Positions 1 to 12,308 of a stretch of 64,000 bases of DNA are shown here, piece after piece (the first letter of the stretch is position 1; each line of letters starts with the position of its first letter). The stretch is taken from positions 104,237-168,236 of the forward strand of contig CACZLZ010000001.1 of assembly GCA_902782145.1 (NCBI GenBank), written 5' to 3'. The stretch is from an uncultured Aeromonadales bacterium (lineage in GTDB: Bacteria; Pseudomonadota; Gammaproteobacteria; Enterobacterales; Succinivibrionaceae). A program made the translations under genes and the position numbers. Under the pieces are notes generated by a model. It made no database searches and had not been told where the DNA came from. It was given only the letters and a program-made list of their open reading frames with translations.

Positions 1-71
1 GGGCAACCCGGAAGACACTGAATTCTCCGCCGGAGAGACAAGTCCGGCTTCATAGTTACACCTCCTTGTCG

Positions 72-113
72 AAGGATCATGCGCCGGATACGGTCAGCAT
101 GATCCTTTTTTTT
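72..113 (+). terminator. Rho-independent terminator of a gene left of the window
   Basis: An 11-bp perfect stem (arms at 72-82 and 97-107, 14-nt loop) is followed on the plus strand by a run of eight T. The orientation fits a plus-strand gene ending outside the window and converging on radA. Read on the minus strand there is no T-run, so it is not an obvious radA terminator. Confidence 0.75.
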
Positions 114-145
114 GTGGCCCAGGAAGTGCCACGCCGGGGGGATCT

Positions 146-1531
146 TCAGATAAGATCCGCCAGCTGGGAGATCCGGGACACCGGAACGATCTCCATCCCC
201 GGAACCGGATGAGAGGCTGAGGGGGCGTTGTCCTTGGGAATGACGGCCTTCTTGAAGCCGTGCTTGGCGGCCTCGAAAAGCCGCTCCTGGCCCGAGGGCA
301 CCGGCCGGATCTCCCCGGACAGACCCACCTCACCGAAGCAGATCATGTCCCGGGGCAGGGGCCGGTCCCGGTAACTGGAGATCAGGGCCGCCAGCAGGGG
401 GAGATCTGCGCTGGTCTCCTCCACCCGGACGCCCCCTACCACATTGATGAACACGTCCTGATCATACATGTTCATCCCCGCATGGCGGTGGAGCACCGCC
501 AGGAGCATGGCCAGCCTGCCGCTGTCGGTGCCCACAGTAAGGCGGCGGGCATTGCCGGACTTGTTGGAGTCGGCCAGGGCCTGCAGCTCCACCAGCATGG
601 GCCGGGTGCCCTCCCACACCGCCATGACACAGGAGCCCGGACTGATCTCCTCTGACCGGTTGAGGAAAATGGCCGAGGGGTTGCTGATCTCCCGCATGCC
701 GCCACCGGTCATGGCGAAGACACCGATCTCGTTGACGGCGCCAAAGCGGTTCTTGAGGCACCGGAGGGTCCGGAACCGGGAGTCGCTGTCCCCCTCCAGG
801 AGAATGGAGCAGTCCACGCAGTGCTCCAGGATCTTGGGGCCGGCCAGAGTGCCGTCCTTGGTCACATGGCCCACCATGAACACGGCGATCTCCCGAGTTT
901 TGGCCAGCCGTGTCAGCACTGCGGCGCACTCCCGGACCTGGGAGACCGATCCCGGGGCCGAGGCGATGTCGTCCAGGTGCATCACCTGGATGGAGTCAAT
1001 GACCACGATCTGGGGTTTGAGCTCCTCCACAAAGGCGACAATGTTCTCCACCGAGGTCTCCGAGACCACATTCAGCTGATCCACGGGCAGCTGCAGCCGC
1101 CGGGCCCTGAGGGCCACCTGCTGCAGGGACTCCTCCCCGGTGACATACAGCACCCTGAACTGGGCAGCCAGGTGACACATGGTCTGGAGCAGCAGTGTGC
1201 TCTTGCCCGCACCCGGGTGCCCACCCACGATCATGGCCGCCCCGGGGATAATGCCGCCCCCCAGCACCCGGTCAAACTCCCGGAAGGTGGAGGAGAAGCG
1301 GTACTGCTGCTCAGTGCTGATCTCGCTGAGCTTCTGGATCCGGGAAGTCAGGGAGCCGGCAAAGCCCAGCCGATCCTGGCTGCGGGAGGCACCGCCAGAA
1401 CGGGGCGGATCCCGGGGGATCCTGAACTCCGTGATGCAGTTCCACTGCCCGCACTCACTGCACTGCCCCTGCCATTTGCTGAACTCGGCCCCGCAGTTGG
1501 AGCAGACGTATGCCACCTTAGACTTTGCCAC
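146..1531 (-). CDS. radA: DNA repair protein RadA
   Basis: RadA is a RecA-like ATPase/helicase that promotes branch migration of recombination intermediates in the cytoplasm. The 461 aa match the usual family length. Visible features are an N-terminal C4 zinc finger (Cys10, 13, 24, 27), Walker A GGHPGAGKS at 103-111, the RadA-specific KNRFG motif, and a C-terminal Lon-like domain. The start is MAKSKVAYVC, directly before the zinc finger as in E. coli RadA. It is divergent from caxA across 168 bp. Identification is secure. Confidence 0.97.
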   Translation of the reverse strand: MAKSKVAYVCSNCGAEFSKWQGQCSECGQWNCITEFRIPRDPPRSGGASRSQDRLGFAGSLTSRIQKLSEISTEQQYRFSSTFREFDRVLGGGIIPGAAMIVGGHPGAGKSTLLLQTMCHLAAQFRVLYVTGEESLQQVALRARRLQLPVDQLNVVSETSVENIVAFVEELKPQIVVIDSIQVMHLDDIASAPGSVSQVRECAAVLTRLAKTREIAVFMVGHVTKDGTLAGPKILEHCVDCSILLEGDSDSRFRTLRCLKNRFGAVNEIGVFAMTGGGMREISNPSAIFLNRSEEISPGSCVMAVWEGTRPMLVELQALADSNKSGNARRLTVGTDSGRLAMLLAVLHRHAGMNMYDQDVFINVVGGVRVEETSADLPLLAALISSYRDRPLPRDMICFGEVGLSGEIRPVPSGQERLFEAAKHGFKKAVIPKDNAPSASHPVPGMEIVPVSRISQLADLI

Positions 1532-1626
1532 TGAAACTCCCTGTCACGCTATCCCGGTACCCGCCGGCTTGCACCCTCATTATGGTATTTTCCCCCTCTC
1601 TGCTAAAATCTCCACTGTGTTTTTCC

Positions 1627-1655
1627 GGGGCGGACCTGACCGGCGGTGCCGCCCC
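1627..1655 (+). promoter_or_regulatory. Hairpin in the caxA leader
   Basis: A perfect 7-bp inverted repeat (GGGGCGG / CCGCCCC) lies in the 168-bp radA-caxA divergent region, about 45 bp before the caxA start. No T-run follows, so it is not a terminator. A TAAAAT -10-like hexamer lies just upstream near 1604, which would put the hairpin in the caxA 5' leader. No function is assigned. Confidence 0.3.
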
Positions 1656-1699
1656 GGCTCTCCTTTACGCCGGCCTCCAGAACATTATAGGAGTTCAAT

Positions 1700-2731
1700 A
1701 TGTTACTGGCATCCCTTGTCATGATAATCGCCATTGCCGCCCTGGTGAAAAGCGCTGATCTGTTTGTGGATGGCGCCTCGGGCACGGCCAAATATCTGGG
1801 CATGTCAGATTTTCTCATCGGCATGATCATCGTGGGCTTCGGCACCTCGGCCCCGGAGCTGCTGGTCTCCGCCAACGCCTCCCTGGGCGGGCAGGGTGAT
1901 CTGTCCCTGGGAAACGCCTACGGATCCAACATCGCCAACATCGCACTGATCCTGGGCCTGACAGCGGTGATCTCCCCGGTGGCGGTCCAGAGGAAGATCA
2001 TCTCCTCGGAGATGGTGCGCCTGCTCCTGGCAACCCTGGTTTCCATCTACCTGCTGTGGGATCACCAGATCTCCCGGTATGACGCCGCTGTCATGCTGCT
2101 GCTGTTCGCGATCTTCATGATCATGTCCGCAGTGAAGTCCTACCGGGATAGCCGGAAGGAGGCAGGGGCTCCTGGATCGGAGGCTTTGGACACAGCATCG
2201 GCTGAGTCTGACGGCGCCAAGGATGAAGAAGGCAGCAAACCCCAGAGCATCGGGCGGGAGCTGATCAAGTTGTTCACCGGCCTGGCAATTCTGGTTATCA
2301 GCTCCAAGGCCCTGGTCTGGGGCGCAGTGGAGATCGCCACCGCTCTGGGGATCAGCAGTCTCATCATCGGTCTCACCGTGGTGGCCGTAGGCACCTCCCT
2401 GCCGGAGCTGGCATCCTCCCTGGCCGCGTCCATCAAGGGCCGCAATGACATGGTCATCGGCAACATTGTGGGATCCAACATGTTCAACACCCTGGCGGTG
2501 GTTGGTCTTGCAGGTGCCATCCGGGAGTTCTCCGCCGGTGACGCCATCCTGATCCGGGATGTGTCAGTCATGACCACCCTCACAGTGCTGCTGATCCTGT
2601 TCAGCCTGCCCCGGAAGAATGCCCCCGCCGGCAGTATCTGCCGGTGGAAGGGCGTGACGCTCTGCGGGATCTACGTCCTCTACACCGCCTATCTGATCTG
2701 GGACGCCATGGGAGCCGCCGGCGCCCATTAG
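1700..2731 (+). CDS. caxA: Calcium/sodium antiporter CaxA/YrbG family
   Basis: Inner-membrane cation exchanger of the Ca/Na antiporter superfamily, 343 aa. The two internal alpha-repeats that form the ion site are both present: GFGTSAPELLVSANAS with GSNIAN in the first half, and VAVGTSLPELASSLAAS with GSNMFN in the second. Strongly hydrophobic helices surround them, and an acidic cytoplasmic loop (about residues 155-180) separates the halves. The start is supported by a TAGGAG ribosome-binding site 5-6 nt before ATG. It is a single gene, convergent with purH. Confidence 0.93.
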   Translation: MLLASLVMIIAIAALVKSADLFVDGASGTAKYLGMSDFLIGMIIVGFGTSAPELLVSANASLGGQGDLSLGNAYGSNIANIALILGLTAVISPVAVQRKIISSEMVRLLLATLVSIYLLWDHQISRYDAAVMLLLFAIFMIMSAVKSYRDSRKEAGAPGSEALDTASAESDGAKDEEGSKPQSIGRELIKLFTGLAILVISSKALVWGAVEIATALGISSLIIGLTVVAVGTSLPELASSLAASIKGRNDMVIGNIVGSNMFNTLAVVGLAGAIREFSAGDAILIRDVSVMTTLTVLLILFSLPRKNAPAGSICRWKGVTLCGIYVLYTAYLIWDAMGAAGAH

Positions 2732-2922
2732 TCAGGCCGGGGATCCGGGGAATTTAAGGAAGCCCAGGAGTTTCCGGTAGGCACCCGCTGAAATTCCCCC
2801 TTCCCTGGTGTGCAGTTCCTAAAACTTTCCCGGCAGAGCCTTGTCTGCCACCTTCCCGGCAGTGCCTCTCCCCTGACACCCTCCCAGCCTCAATACCGCA
2901 GATCTGTGGATCTTCAGATCGC

Positions 2923-2950
2923 CTGACAGCAGGCTGAACTCTGCTGTCAG
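2923..2950. repeat. Strong inverted repeat in the caxA-purH intergenic region
   Basis: The 500-bp convergent gap 2732-3231 holds no credible gene but several inverted repeats. The best is a 10-bp perfect stem with an 8-nt loop at 2923-2950. Others are a 6-bp stem at 2901-2920 and a 9-bp stem with a long loop (arms 2747-2755 and 2791-2799). None has a proper T-run. They may be bidirectional transcription stops or an intergenic repeat element. Confidence 0.5.
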
Positions 2951-3166
2951 CAACACAGCGCCCGCAAAGCCGGCCGCTGTTTCCTGAACGCCGGCGTCAG
3001 CACCATCCGTCCCACGCCTCCCGGCCTGCCCTTCCCGAAGGCTCCAACGCCGATCTGCTAACCTCAAAACTCACCAGCACCAGCCAGGCTCACCCAGCAA
3101 ATTACCTGCACCCGCCCGGCGCTCTCCCGATCCCCGGTCTCCAACCCAGTCCCCTGAAAACAGCAA

Positions 3167-3190
3167 GGCCCCACCGCCAGGGGTGAGGCC
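3167..3190 (-). terminator. Probable purH terminator
   Basis: A hairpin GGCC-x-CACC / GGTG-x-GGCC with one mismatch lies 42-65 bp beyond the purH stop. A second stem (CCTGCC/GGCAGG, about 3201-3217) sits between it and the gene. Read on the minus strand it is followed by a T-rich TTGCTGTTTT stretch. Confidence 0.45.
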
Positions 3191-3231
3191 AAGAGAGCTC
3201 CTGCCCTGATAGGCAGGAAAGGATCCACAGA

Positions 3232-4821
3232 TCAGTGTCTGAAGTGGCGCATGCCGGTGAAGACCATGACCATGTTGTGCTCGTCGGCAGCCTGGATCAC
3301 CTCCTCATCCCGGATGGATCCGCCGGGCTGGATCACGCACTGGATCCCGCACTTGGCGGCGGCGTCAATGCCGTCACGGAAGGGGAAGAAGGCATCGGAG
3401 GCCATGACCGAGCCGCTGACCTCAAGCTTCTCCTCCCGGGCCTTGATCCCGGCGATCTCAGCAGAATACACCCGGCTCATCTGGCCGGCGCCGATGCCGA
3501 TGGTCATGCGATCCTTGGAATAGACAATGGCGTTGGACTTGACGAACTTGCACACCTTCCAGCAGAACAGCAGTTCCTCCAGCTCAGACTGGGTAGGTTT
3601 CCTCTTGGTCACCACCTTCAGATCGGCCAGCTCCACCATGCCCAGATCCCGATCCTGCACCAGCAGTCCGCCGTTGACCCGGCGGCAGTCCATGGAGGGC
3701 TTCTTCTCACCCCAGAAGCCGCATTCCAGAAGCCGCACGTTCTTCTTCTGGGACACTGCCTGACGGGCGGCCTCGCTGATCTTGGGGGCGATGATCACCT
3801 CACAGAACTGCCCGGCGACGATCTTGCCGGCAGTCTCCCCGTCCAGTTCGCGGTTGAAAGCGATGATCCCGCCGAAAGCGGAGGTGGGATCAGTTCGGAA
3901 GGCCTTGGCATAGGCCTCGCCGATGTCGGCACCCAATGCCACACCGCAGGGGTTGGCATGCTTGACGATGACACAGGCGGGCTCGCTGAACTGCTTCACG
4001 CACTCCAAAGCGGCATCAGTGTCGGAGATGTTGTTGTAGGACAGAGCCTTGCCCTGGAGCTGTTTGGCGGTGGCCACATTGGCCTCGGTGTTGTCCTTCT
4101 CCACATAGAAGGCGGCGGCCTGGTGGGCGTTCTCACCATAGCGCATGTCCTGCTGCTTGATGAACTGCAGGTTCAATGTCCGGGGGAACTTGGAGTCGGC
4201 GCTGGTCTCCTCGGGAATGCCATAGCTGGGAACCCGGGTGCCGAAATAGTTGGCGATCATGCCGTCATACATGGCAGTGTGCTCAAAGGCAGCCACCGCC
4301 AGATCAAACCTGGTCTCCAGGGTCAGGGAGTTGCCGTTGGCGTCCATCTCGGCGATGACCCGGTCATAGTCAGATGACCGCACCACAATGGCCACATCCC
4401 GGTGGTTCTTGGCAGCAGCCCGGACCATGGTGGGACCGCCGATGTCAATGTTCTCCACCGCCTTCTCCAGGGTGCAGGCGGGATCAGCCACCGTGGCGGC
4501 AAAGGGATACAGGTTCACAGCCACCAGATCAATGGGGGGAATGCCATGCTCTGCCATGACTGCGTCATCCACGCCCCGGCGGCCCAGAATGCCCCCGTGG
4601 ATCTTGGGATGCAGTGTCTTGACCCGGCCGTCCATCATTTCCGGGAAACCGGTGTAGGCTCCCACCTCGGTCACGGGAATGCCGGCCTCGGAAAGAAGCC
4701 GCGCAGTGCCGCCGGTGGACAGGATTTCGACACCCCTGGAGGAGAGGGCCCGGGCAAAATCGGCAATGCCGGTCTTGTCGGATACGCTGATCAGAGCTCT
4801 GCGGATAGGACGGTTATCCAT
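3232..4821 (-). CDS. purH: Bifunctional AICAR transformylase/IMP cyclohydrolase PurH
   Basis: Catalyses the last two steps of de novo IMP synthesis. The start at [18 protein letters not shown] aligns with E. coli PurH; an upstream TTG is in frame but would add 17 unrelated residues and fall in the leader hairpin. The protein is 529 aa. The N-terminal MGS-like cyclohydrolase domain includes STGGTARLL and [14 protein letters not shown]; the C-terminal transformylase domain includes KHANPCG. purD is not adjacent on the downstream side, which faces caxA. The leader carries attenuator-like features, annotated separately. Confidence 0.97.
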   Translation of the reverse strand: MDNRPIRRALISVSDKTGIADFARALSSRGVEILSTGGTARLLSEAGIPVTEVGAYTGFPEMMDGRVKTLHPKIHGGILGRRGVDDAVMAEHGIPPIDLVAVNLYPFAATVADPACTLEKAVENIDIGGPTMVRAAAKNHRDVAIVVRSSDYDRVIAEMDANGNSLTLETRFDLAVAAFEHTAMYDGMIANYFGTRVPSYGIPEETSADSKFPRTLNLQFIKQQDMRYGENAHQAAAFYVEKDNTEANVATAKQLQGKALSYNNISDTDAALECVKQFSEPACVIVKHANPCGVALGADIGEAYAKAFRTDPTSAFGGIIAFNRELDGETAGKIVAGQFCEVIIAPKISEAARQAVSQKKNVRLLECGFWGEKKPSMDCRRVNGGLLVQDRDLGMVELADLKVVTKRKPTQSELEELLFCWKVCKFVKSNAIVYSKDRMTIGIGAGQMSRVYSAEIAGIKAREEKLEVSGSVMASDAFFPFRDGIDAAAKCGIQCVIQPGGSIRDEEVIQAADEHNMVMVFTGMRHFRH

Positions 4822-4854
4822 GATATTTAAAATTCCTGGCAAAGAGAAAAAAGA

Positions 4855-4909
4855 AAAACCCTCCCGGAGCAAACAGTCTCCGGAAGGGAGGGGACCGGGG
4901 ATCCCTCCC
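4855..4909 (-). promoter_or_regulatory. Attenuator-like structure in the purH leader
   Basis: Read on the minus strand, a CCCTCCC segment can pair in two ways. It can pair with a GGGAGGG segment upstream of it (near 4903-4909), or with a GGGAGGG segment downstream (4859-4865). The second pairing, extended by CCGGAG/CTCCGG, is followed at once by TTTTTCTTTTTTCTC, giving an intrinsic terminator about 35 nt before the purH start. Mutually exclusive pairing between a promoter and its gene is the layout of a transcription attenuator. It could also simply be a terminator for upstream readthrough. Confidence 0.5.
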
Positions 4910-4922
4910 CAAAACGGCTGTG

Positions 4923-4951
4923 ATTATAGCCGAAATGTGATCTGTGTGCAA
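4923..4951 (-). promoter_or_regulatory. purH promoter
   Basis: Minus-strand TTGCAC (-35, 4946-4951) and a perfect TATAAT (-10, 4923-4928) are separated by 17 nt. The predicted start near 4915 places the whole hairpin system of 4855-4909 inside the transcript leader. No convincing PurR operator was recognised. Confidence 0.6.
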
Positions 4952-5233
4952 ATTTTAACCCCTGACACCGTCCCGATCTTGCCCTTCCGGGAAGGGATCA
5001 GTCCCGGATCACCGGGAGGGGTGACGGCCGGAGAAGATCCGGCGGATGATCCTGCGGGCAACCCCGGAGGAACGGCAGTGAAAGGATGATGCTCCCAGCC
5101 GGTGGCCAATTGCCAGCGGCCCGTGATCCGTGACCCGTGGCACCTGCTCCATAACCGGTGGCAGACAGAGGGCGGACAGCGGGACGCGATCCGGAGAGGA
5201 CTCCGGATCAGGCAGTGATAAGGGAACGCGCCG

Positions 5234-6304
5234 TCAGCGCCGGGGAAGGTAGTTCTGGGGGTTCACAGCCTGACCCCGGTAGCGGATCTCAAAGTGCAGG
5301 TTCACGGTGTTGGAGTCCGTATCCCCCATGCGGGCGATGACCTGCCCGGACTTCACGTCCTGCAGCTCCTTCACCAGGATCCGGTCATTGTGGGCATAAG
5401 CCGAAAGATAATCATCATTATGCTTGATGATGATGAGGTTGCCATAGCCCCTCAGGGCGCTGCCGGCGTAAACCACCTTGCCCGAGGCGGCCGCCTTGAT
5501 GTTCTGGCCCTTCTTGCCGGCAATGTTGATCCCCTTGGCCGCCCCGGTGGCGGAGAAGCCCCGGATCAGGGTGCCGTAGGTGGGCCACTGCCAGGTGAGC
5601 CGGGAGCGGCTGTTGTAGGCGGGCTTCTGGCTGGGAACCTCAATGGTCCTGCCGGAAGAGGGTGCCGGGGAAGCCTGGGAATGTCCAGCCCCTGATGCCG
5701 GGGCGGCGGGCGGCGCTGCCGGGATCCGGGCACCGGAAGGCGCCGAGGAGGAGGATGAAGATCGGGACGCACCCTGGGAGGGCGGCGGCACCGGAACATT
5801 CCCGGGACGGGCAGCAGAGGAGGATGACGGGGAGGAGCCGGAAGATCCGCTCCGGGGGGCGGCCCGCTCAAAGGCCGGCTTTTTGGGATCCAGGATCAGC
5901 AGCTGGCCGGCATTGATGGCATAGGGAGGGGAGAGATGGTTGATCCGGGCCATCTGCTCCACGCTCTTGCCGTGGCGCCGGGCCACGCTGAACAGGGTGT
6001 CCCCGGGGCGGACCCGGTAGACATTGCGGACATTCAGGCGGCCGATGCGCACCAGAAGCACATCCCCGGGGTGGATCACCGCATTGGCGGGATCCAGTTT
6101 GTTGATCAGGGCCAGTGTCCGGTAGTCAAGACCGTTGGCAAAGGCGATGGAGAACAGGGTGTCCCCCCGGCGGACCACATAGTGATCCCCGTCCACTGCC
6201 TGACGGACAGCAGATGACCGCGGGGCCTCGCCGGAGGTGGAGAAGCAGCCCCCCAGGGCCAGGACGGAGGCCAGGGACACAGGGATCAGGGTTCGGAATT
6301 TCAT
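5234..6304 (-). CDS. nlpD: Murein hydrolase activator NlpD
   Basis: Outer-membrane lipoprotein that activates septal amidases. The signal peptide has lipobox LGGC with the lipidated Cys20. Two LysM modules follow (about 40-87 and 94-139, each with GDTLFS), then a Ser/Pro/Ala-rich linker and a C-terminal M23/LytM domain. The LytM metal ligands are degenerate (GINIAG where active enzymes have a zinc-binding Asp; HFEIR retained), as expected for NlpD-type activators that are not peptidases. It overlaps yqaA by 1 nt (TGATG), so it ends the ftsB-nlpD operon. No rpoS follows as it does in E. coli; purH is next. Confidence 0.93.
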   Translation of the reverse strand: MKFRTLIPVSLASVLALGGCFSTSGEAPRSSAVRQAVDGDHYVVRRGDTLFSIAFANGLDYRTLALINKLDPANAVIHPGDVLLVRIGRLNVRNVYRVRPGDTLFSVARRHGKSVEQMARINHLSPPYAINAGQLLILDPKKPAFERAAPRSGSSGSSPSSSSAARPGNVPVPPPSQGASRSSSSSSAPSGARIPAAPPAAPASGAGHSQASPAPSSGRTIEVPSQKPAYNSRSRLTWQWPTYGTLIRGFSATGAAKGINIAGKKGQNIKAAASGKVVYAGSALRGYGNLIIIKHNDDYLSAYAHNDRILVKELQDVKSGQVIARMGDTDSNTVNLHFEIRYRGQAVNPQNYLPRR

Positions 6305-6930
6305 CAGGATCTCAGCTTGTATATCAGGATCGCCACCGCCACGGCGGCCAGTGTCAGCCAGCCCAGGATATCAATGTACCGGCGGATCTTCTCAGCCATG
6401 GGCTTGCCTCCCAGGCGGATAACCCCGGCCTCCAGATAAAACCGCGCCCCCCGGCCCAGCACCGACACCAGGATGAACAACGGCAGGGACAGCTGGGAGG
6501 TGATATCCCAGAAGCCCACCATGGCCGAGGAGGCCATCATGCCGGTGGTCACGGCAATGACCTTGTAGGGCACCGGGGTGAAAGCCCCCACCGCCACAAA
6601 GAGGATCCCGAACTCATGGAACCATTTCTCAATGACGTCCACATGGCGCATCAGGTTCAAGGACTCAAAAATGTCCCGCACCAGCACATCCCACAGGTAA
6701 TAACCCATCAGGTAGCCCACCACGGCCCCCAGCACTGAGAACAGCACTGCCACAAAGGCAATGCGGAAGGATTTCTTGGGCCGGGCCAGGCACATGGGGA
6801 TGAGCATGGCGTCCACGGGCAGCGGCCAGAAAATGGACTCGATGAAGGAGTTGGCCGCCATGAAGAACATGGCCCGGGGATGGGCCGAAAGTTCAATGCA
6901 GTAGTCGTAGATCCGCTGGAAGAGCTTCAT
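6304..6930 (-). CDS. yqaA: DedA-family membrane protein YqaA
   Basis: Small integral membrane protein (208 aa) of the YqaA branch of the SNARE-associated/DedA family. It has four to five hydrophobic segments and the motif EFGILFVAVGAFTPVPYKVIA, in which the G-x-F-x-P-x-P-Y-K pattern is typical of the group. The family is linked to membrane lipid/ion homeostasis. It overlaps pcm by 4 nt and nlpD by 1 nt, implying translational coupling in the operon. Confidence 0.85.
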   Translation of the reverse strand: MKLFQRIYDYCIELSAHPRAMFFMAANSFIESIFWPLPVDAMLIPMCLARPKKSFRIAFVAVLFSVLGAVVGYLMGYYLWDVLVRDIFESLNLMRHVDVIEKWFHEFGILFVAVGAFTPVPYKVIAVTTGMMASSAMVGFWDITSQLSLPLFILVSVLGRGARFYLEAGVIRLGGKPMAEKIRRYIDILGWLTLAAVAVAILIYKLRS

Positions 6931-7556
6931 GATCCCACAGCCTCACCGGGGATCAGGGGCACAAAGTTCACCCCGCCCAGGGAGCGGCTGGTGATCTGGC
7001 CGCCGGGATCCTTGCTGTAGACCATGAGCTCCTGGCGCTCGGTGCCCACGGGGATCACCAGGAGTCCCCCGGGTGCCAGCTGCTCCAGCAGGGCCGGAGG
7101 CACCGCCGGCGCGGCGGCGGTGACCATGACAGCGTCAAAGGGGGCATAGGTCTTCCACCCCAGGCAGCCGTCACCACACAGGGCCTTGAAATTGTAGATC
7201 TCAAGTTTGTACAGCCGGCGGATGGCATCCAGGTGGATGTTCCGGATCCGCTCCACGGTGTACACCTTCTCCACCAGCCGTGAGAGCACTGCGGTCTGGT
7301 AGCCGGATCCGGTGCCGATCTCCAGCACCGTGGCGGGACGGCACTTCATGATGGCGTCAGTCATCCGGGCCACCGTGGAGGGCTTGGAAATGGTCTGACC
7401 CCCGCCGATGGGCAGGGCCCTGGCAGTCAGGGCACTGCTGCCGAAGGAGCTGTCCACAAAGCGCTCCCGGGGGAGATCCATGGCCTCCAGCACCGCAGGA
7501 TCCACCTGGACCGTCTCACCCAGTTCCCTGAGCCAGGGAGGGAGGCGGGAACTCAC
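6927..7556 (-). CDS. pcm: Protein-L-isoaspartate O-methyltransferase
   Basis: Repairs isoaspartyl residues in damaged proteins using S-adenosylmethionine. The 209 aa match the E. coli protein. Visible features are REKFVD-like [10 protein letters not shown], the [11 protein letters not shown] substrate loop, SAM-binding motif [16 protein letters not shown], and FVPLIPGEA at the C-terminus. The 4-nt overlaps with ispF upstream and yqaA downstream put it in the same operon. Gammaproteobacteria often have surE and truD here; both are absent. Confidence 0.95.
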   Translation of the reverse strand: MSSRLPPWLRELGETVQVDPAVLEAMDLPRERFVDSSFGSSALTARALPIGGGQTISKPSTVARMTDAIMKCRPATVLEIGTGSGYQTAVLSRLVEKVYTVERIRNIHLDAIRRLYKLEIYNFKALCGDGCLGWKTYAPFDAVMVTAAAPAVPPALLEQLAPGGLLVIPVGTERQELMVYSKDPGGQITSRSLGGVNFVPLIPGEAVGS

Positions 7557-8041
7557 GGGTTCTTCCTGCTCAGCAGTGCCACAGCCTCGCAGGCGATCCC
7601 CTCGCCCCGGCCGGGAAAGCCCAGTTTCTCCGTGGTGGTGGCCTTGAAGTTGACACAGTCCATGTCCACCTGCAGATCCTCAGCGGTGCGCTCCCGCATG
7701 AGATCAATGTGAGGACGCATCTTCGGGGCCTGGGCAATGATGGTCACGTCGGCATTGACAATCTCATAGCCCAGCTCATGGACACGGTGCACCACCTCCC
7801 GGAGCAGAACCCGGCTGTCAGCCCCACGGAAGGCCTCATCGGTGTCCGGGAACAGTTTGCCGATATCCCCCAGGGCAGCAGCCCCCAGGATGGCATCCAT
7901 CAGAGCATGGAGGGCCACGTCACCGTCAGAATGGGCAATAAGACCCCGGCTGTGGGGGATGGACACCCCGCCAATGGTCACGGCCCCGCCGTCACCGAAC
8001 CTGTGAACGTCAAACCCGTGTCCGATCCTAAACAATGCCAT
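7553..8041 (-). CDS. ispF: 2-C-methyl-D-erythritol 2,4-cyclodiphosphate synthase
   Basis: MEP-pathway enzyme that cyclises CDP-ME-2-phosphate in isoprenoid synthesis. The 162 aa are of normal length. The zinc-binding DVHRFG motif near residue 10 and the [17 protein letters not shown] segment are diagnostic. The start overlaps ispD by 14 bp, and the two enzymes act near each other in the same pathway. The stop overlaps pcm. Confidence 0.97.
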   Translation of the reverse strand: MALFRIGHGFDVHRFGDGGAVTIGGVSIPHSRGLIAHSDGDVALHALMDAILGAAALGDIGKLFPDTDEAFRGADSRVLLREVVHRVHELGYEIVNADVTIIAQAPKMRPHIDLMRERTAEDLQVDMDCVNFKATTTEKLGFPGRGEGIACEAVALLSRKNP

Positions 8042-8714
8042 TTCTCCTATGCCCTTCCAGAATAAACTCCGCCAACTCCAGATCTCCCTGGCTGGTGATC
8101 TTGATGTTGTCCGCCCTGCCCGCCACCGCCAGGGGACGGCAACCCGCCAGCTCCATGGCGGAAGACTCGTCAGTCACTTTAAGACCCCGGGAGGCGGCAT
8201 CCTCCAGGGCCTGCAGCAGTTCAGTGCGGCGGAACATCTGGGGGGTCAGGGCATGGTAAAGACCGTTCCGATCCACCGTGCCCTGGATCAGCATGTCCTC
8301 ACCGGCGCGCTTCATGGTGTCCCGGACCGGGGCGCACAGGAGCCCCCCGTCCCGGGAGATGGCCTCCTCTGCCAGAAGGCGCAGATCACCTCCCGTAAGG
8401 CAGGGCCGCGCCGCATCGTGAACCATCACCCACTCCGCCTCCGAGCACCAAAGGCCTGCCAGCACCGAGTCGCAGCGCTCCGCGCCCCCGGGCGCCCGGA
8501 TCAGCCGGGGATCCCGGGACACCGGCAGGGAGTCAAAATAGGGATCCCCCTCCTTCAGGCAGACAATGACCCGGGAGATCAGGGGGGAGTTCAGGAAGAT
8601 CTCCAGTGTCCGCTGGAGCACCGTCTTCCCGGCCAGCTGAAGATATTGCTTGGGGACGGCAGATCCCATGCGCCGGCCGATGCCGGCTGCGGGAATGACC
8701 GCGTCAATTGCCAT
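8028..8714 (-). CDS. ispD: 2-C-methyl-D-erythritol 4-phosphate cytidylyltransferase
   Basis: Transfers CMP to MEP, the third MEP-pathway step. The start at [17 protein letters not shown] aligns with the nucleotide-binding glycine-rich loop; the longer open frame upstream is only the shadow of ftsB. The 228 aa contain the [16 protein letters not shown] signature and VMVHDAARP. It overlaps ftsB by 11 bp and ispF by 14 bp. Confidence 0.97.
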   Translation of the reverse strand: MAIDAVIPAAGIGRRMGSAVPKQYLQLAGKTVLQRTLEIFLNSPLISRVIVCLKEGDPYFDSLPVSRDPRLIRAPGGAERCDSVLAGLWCSEAEWVMVHDAARPCLTGGDLRLLAEEAISRDGGLLCAPVRDTMKRAGEDMLIQGTVDRNGLYHALTPQMFRRTELLQALEDAASRGLKVTDESSAMELAGCRPLAVAGRADNIKITSQGDLELAEFILEGHRRNGIV

Positions 8715-9012
8715 TGGTGGCCTTCCTTTTCCGGGAGTCGGCACGGGGGATGAAGCGCACAAAGGTCTCATTCTGGCGGATGTACCCGAAATCCGACCGG
8801 GCGATCTCCTCGATCCCCTCATAGCCCTCCTGGAGATCCCGGATCTCCGAGGTGATGAGGTTGTTCCGATCCAGCAATGCATGGTTCTCCGCCTCCAGCA
8901 CCGCAATCCGGTGCTGGAGCTCCTTGTAGTCCTTCCAGCCGTTCTTCCCGTACCAGAAGTTGTACATGGTGCCTGCCAGCACCAGGCAGAGCACAAAGGT
9001 GAAGATGCGCAT
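8704..9012 (-). CDS. ftsB: Cell division protein FtsB
   Basis: Bitopic divisome protein that pairs with FtsL and FtsQ. The 102 aa contain one N-terminal transmembrane helix (about 3-20), then a coiled coil with heptad leucines (LQHRIAVLEAENHALLDRN) and the conserved tail IEEIARSDFGYIRQNETF. It is first in the operon ftsB-ispD-ispF-pcm-yqaA-nlpD. A strong inverted repeat lies just before it. Confidence 0.95.
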   Translation of the reverse strand: MRIFTFVLCLVLAGTMYNFWYGKNGWKDYKELQHRIAVLEAENHALLDRNNLITSEIRDLQEGYEGIEEIARSDFGYIRQNETFVRFIPRADSRKRKATNGN

Positions 9013-9033
9013 CCTGTGACCCCATGAAAGCGG

Positions 9034-9076
9034 ATCTCAGGTTTTGCCCCGGCGTCTCCGGAGAAAAACCTGAGAT
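9034..9076 (-). promoter_or_regulatory. 12-bp inverted repeat in front of ftsB
   Basis: Perfect 12-bp arms (9034-9045 and 9065-9076, ATCTCAGGTTTT and its complement) are separated by 19 nt. The element lies between the eno terminator and the ftsB start, so it would be in the ftsB leader or act as a second eno terminator. On the minus strand the first arm runs into a T-rich tract. Confidence 0.4.
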
Positions 9077-9080
9077 TGCT

Positions 9081-9104
9081 AAAAGCCGCGGCACTGCCGC
9101 GGCT
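9081..9104 (-). terminator. eno terminator
   Basis: A GC-rich 9-bp perfect stem (AGCCGCGGC / GCCGCGGCT, 3-nt loop) is followed on the minus strand by TTTT. It lies 32 bp beyond the eno stop. Confidence 0.8.
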
Positions 9105-9135
9105 TCACTTGCAATTAAAAGCGTAAGCTCAGATC

Positions 9136-12177
<3,042 letters not shown>

Positions 12178-12279
12178 TCACAGGGGCGCCGGCAGGACGG
12201 GCATACCAGGAAAAATGCCGGAAGGACTTGGGAAGACTTGTCCGCCAGAGGGACGCCAAACAGAAAAAATACCGCCGAT

Positions 12280-12308
12280 AATATAGCAAATTTGCCCCTG
12301 ACTGACAA
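12280..12308 (-). promoter_or_regulatory. pyrG promoter
   Basis: Minus-strand TTGTCA (12303-12308) and TATATT (12280-12285) are separated by 17 nt, each five of six to consensus. This predicts a start near 12273 and a leader of about 105 nt. Confidence 0.65.

Noticed and set aside
2819..3067. 82-codon open frame downstream of caxA
   Set aside because: No ribosome-binding site, no similarity recognised, and it lies across strong inverted repeats between convergent genes.
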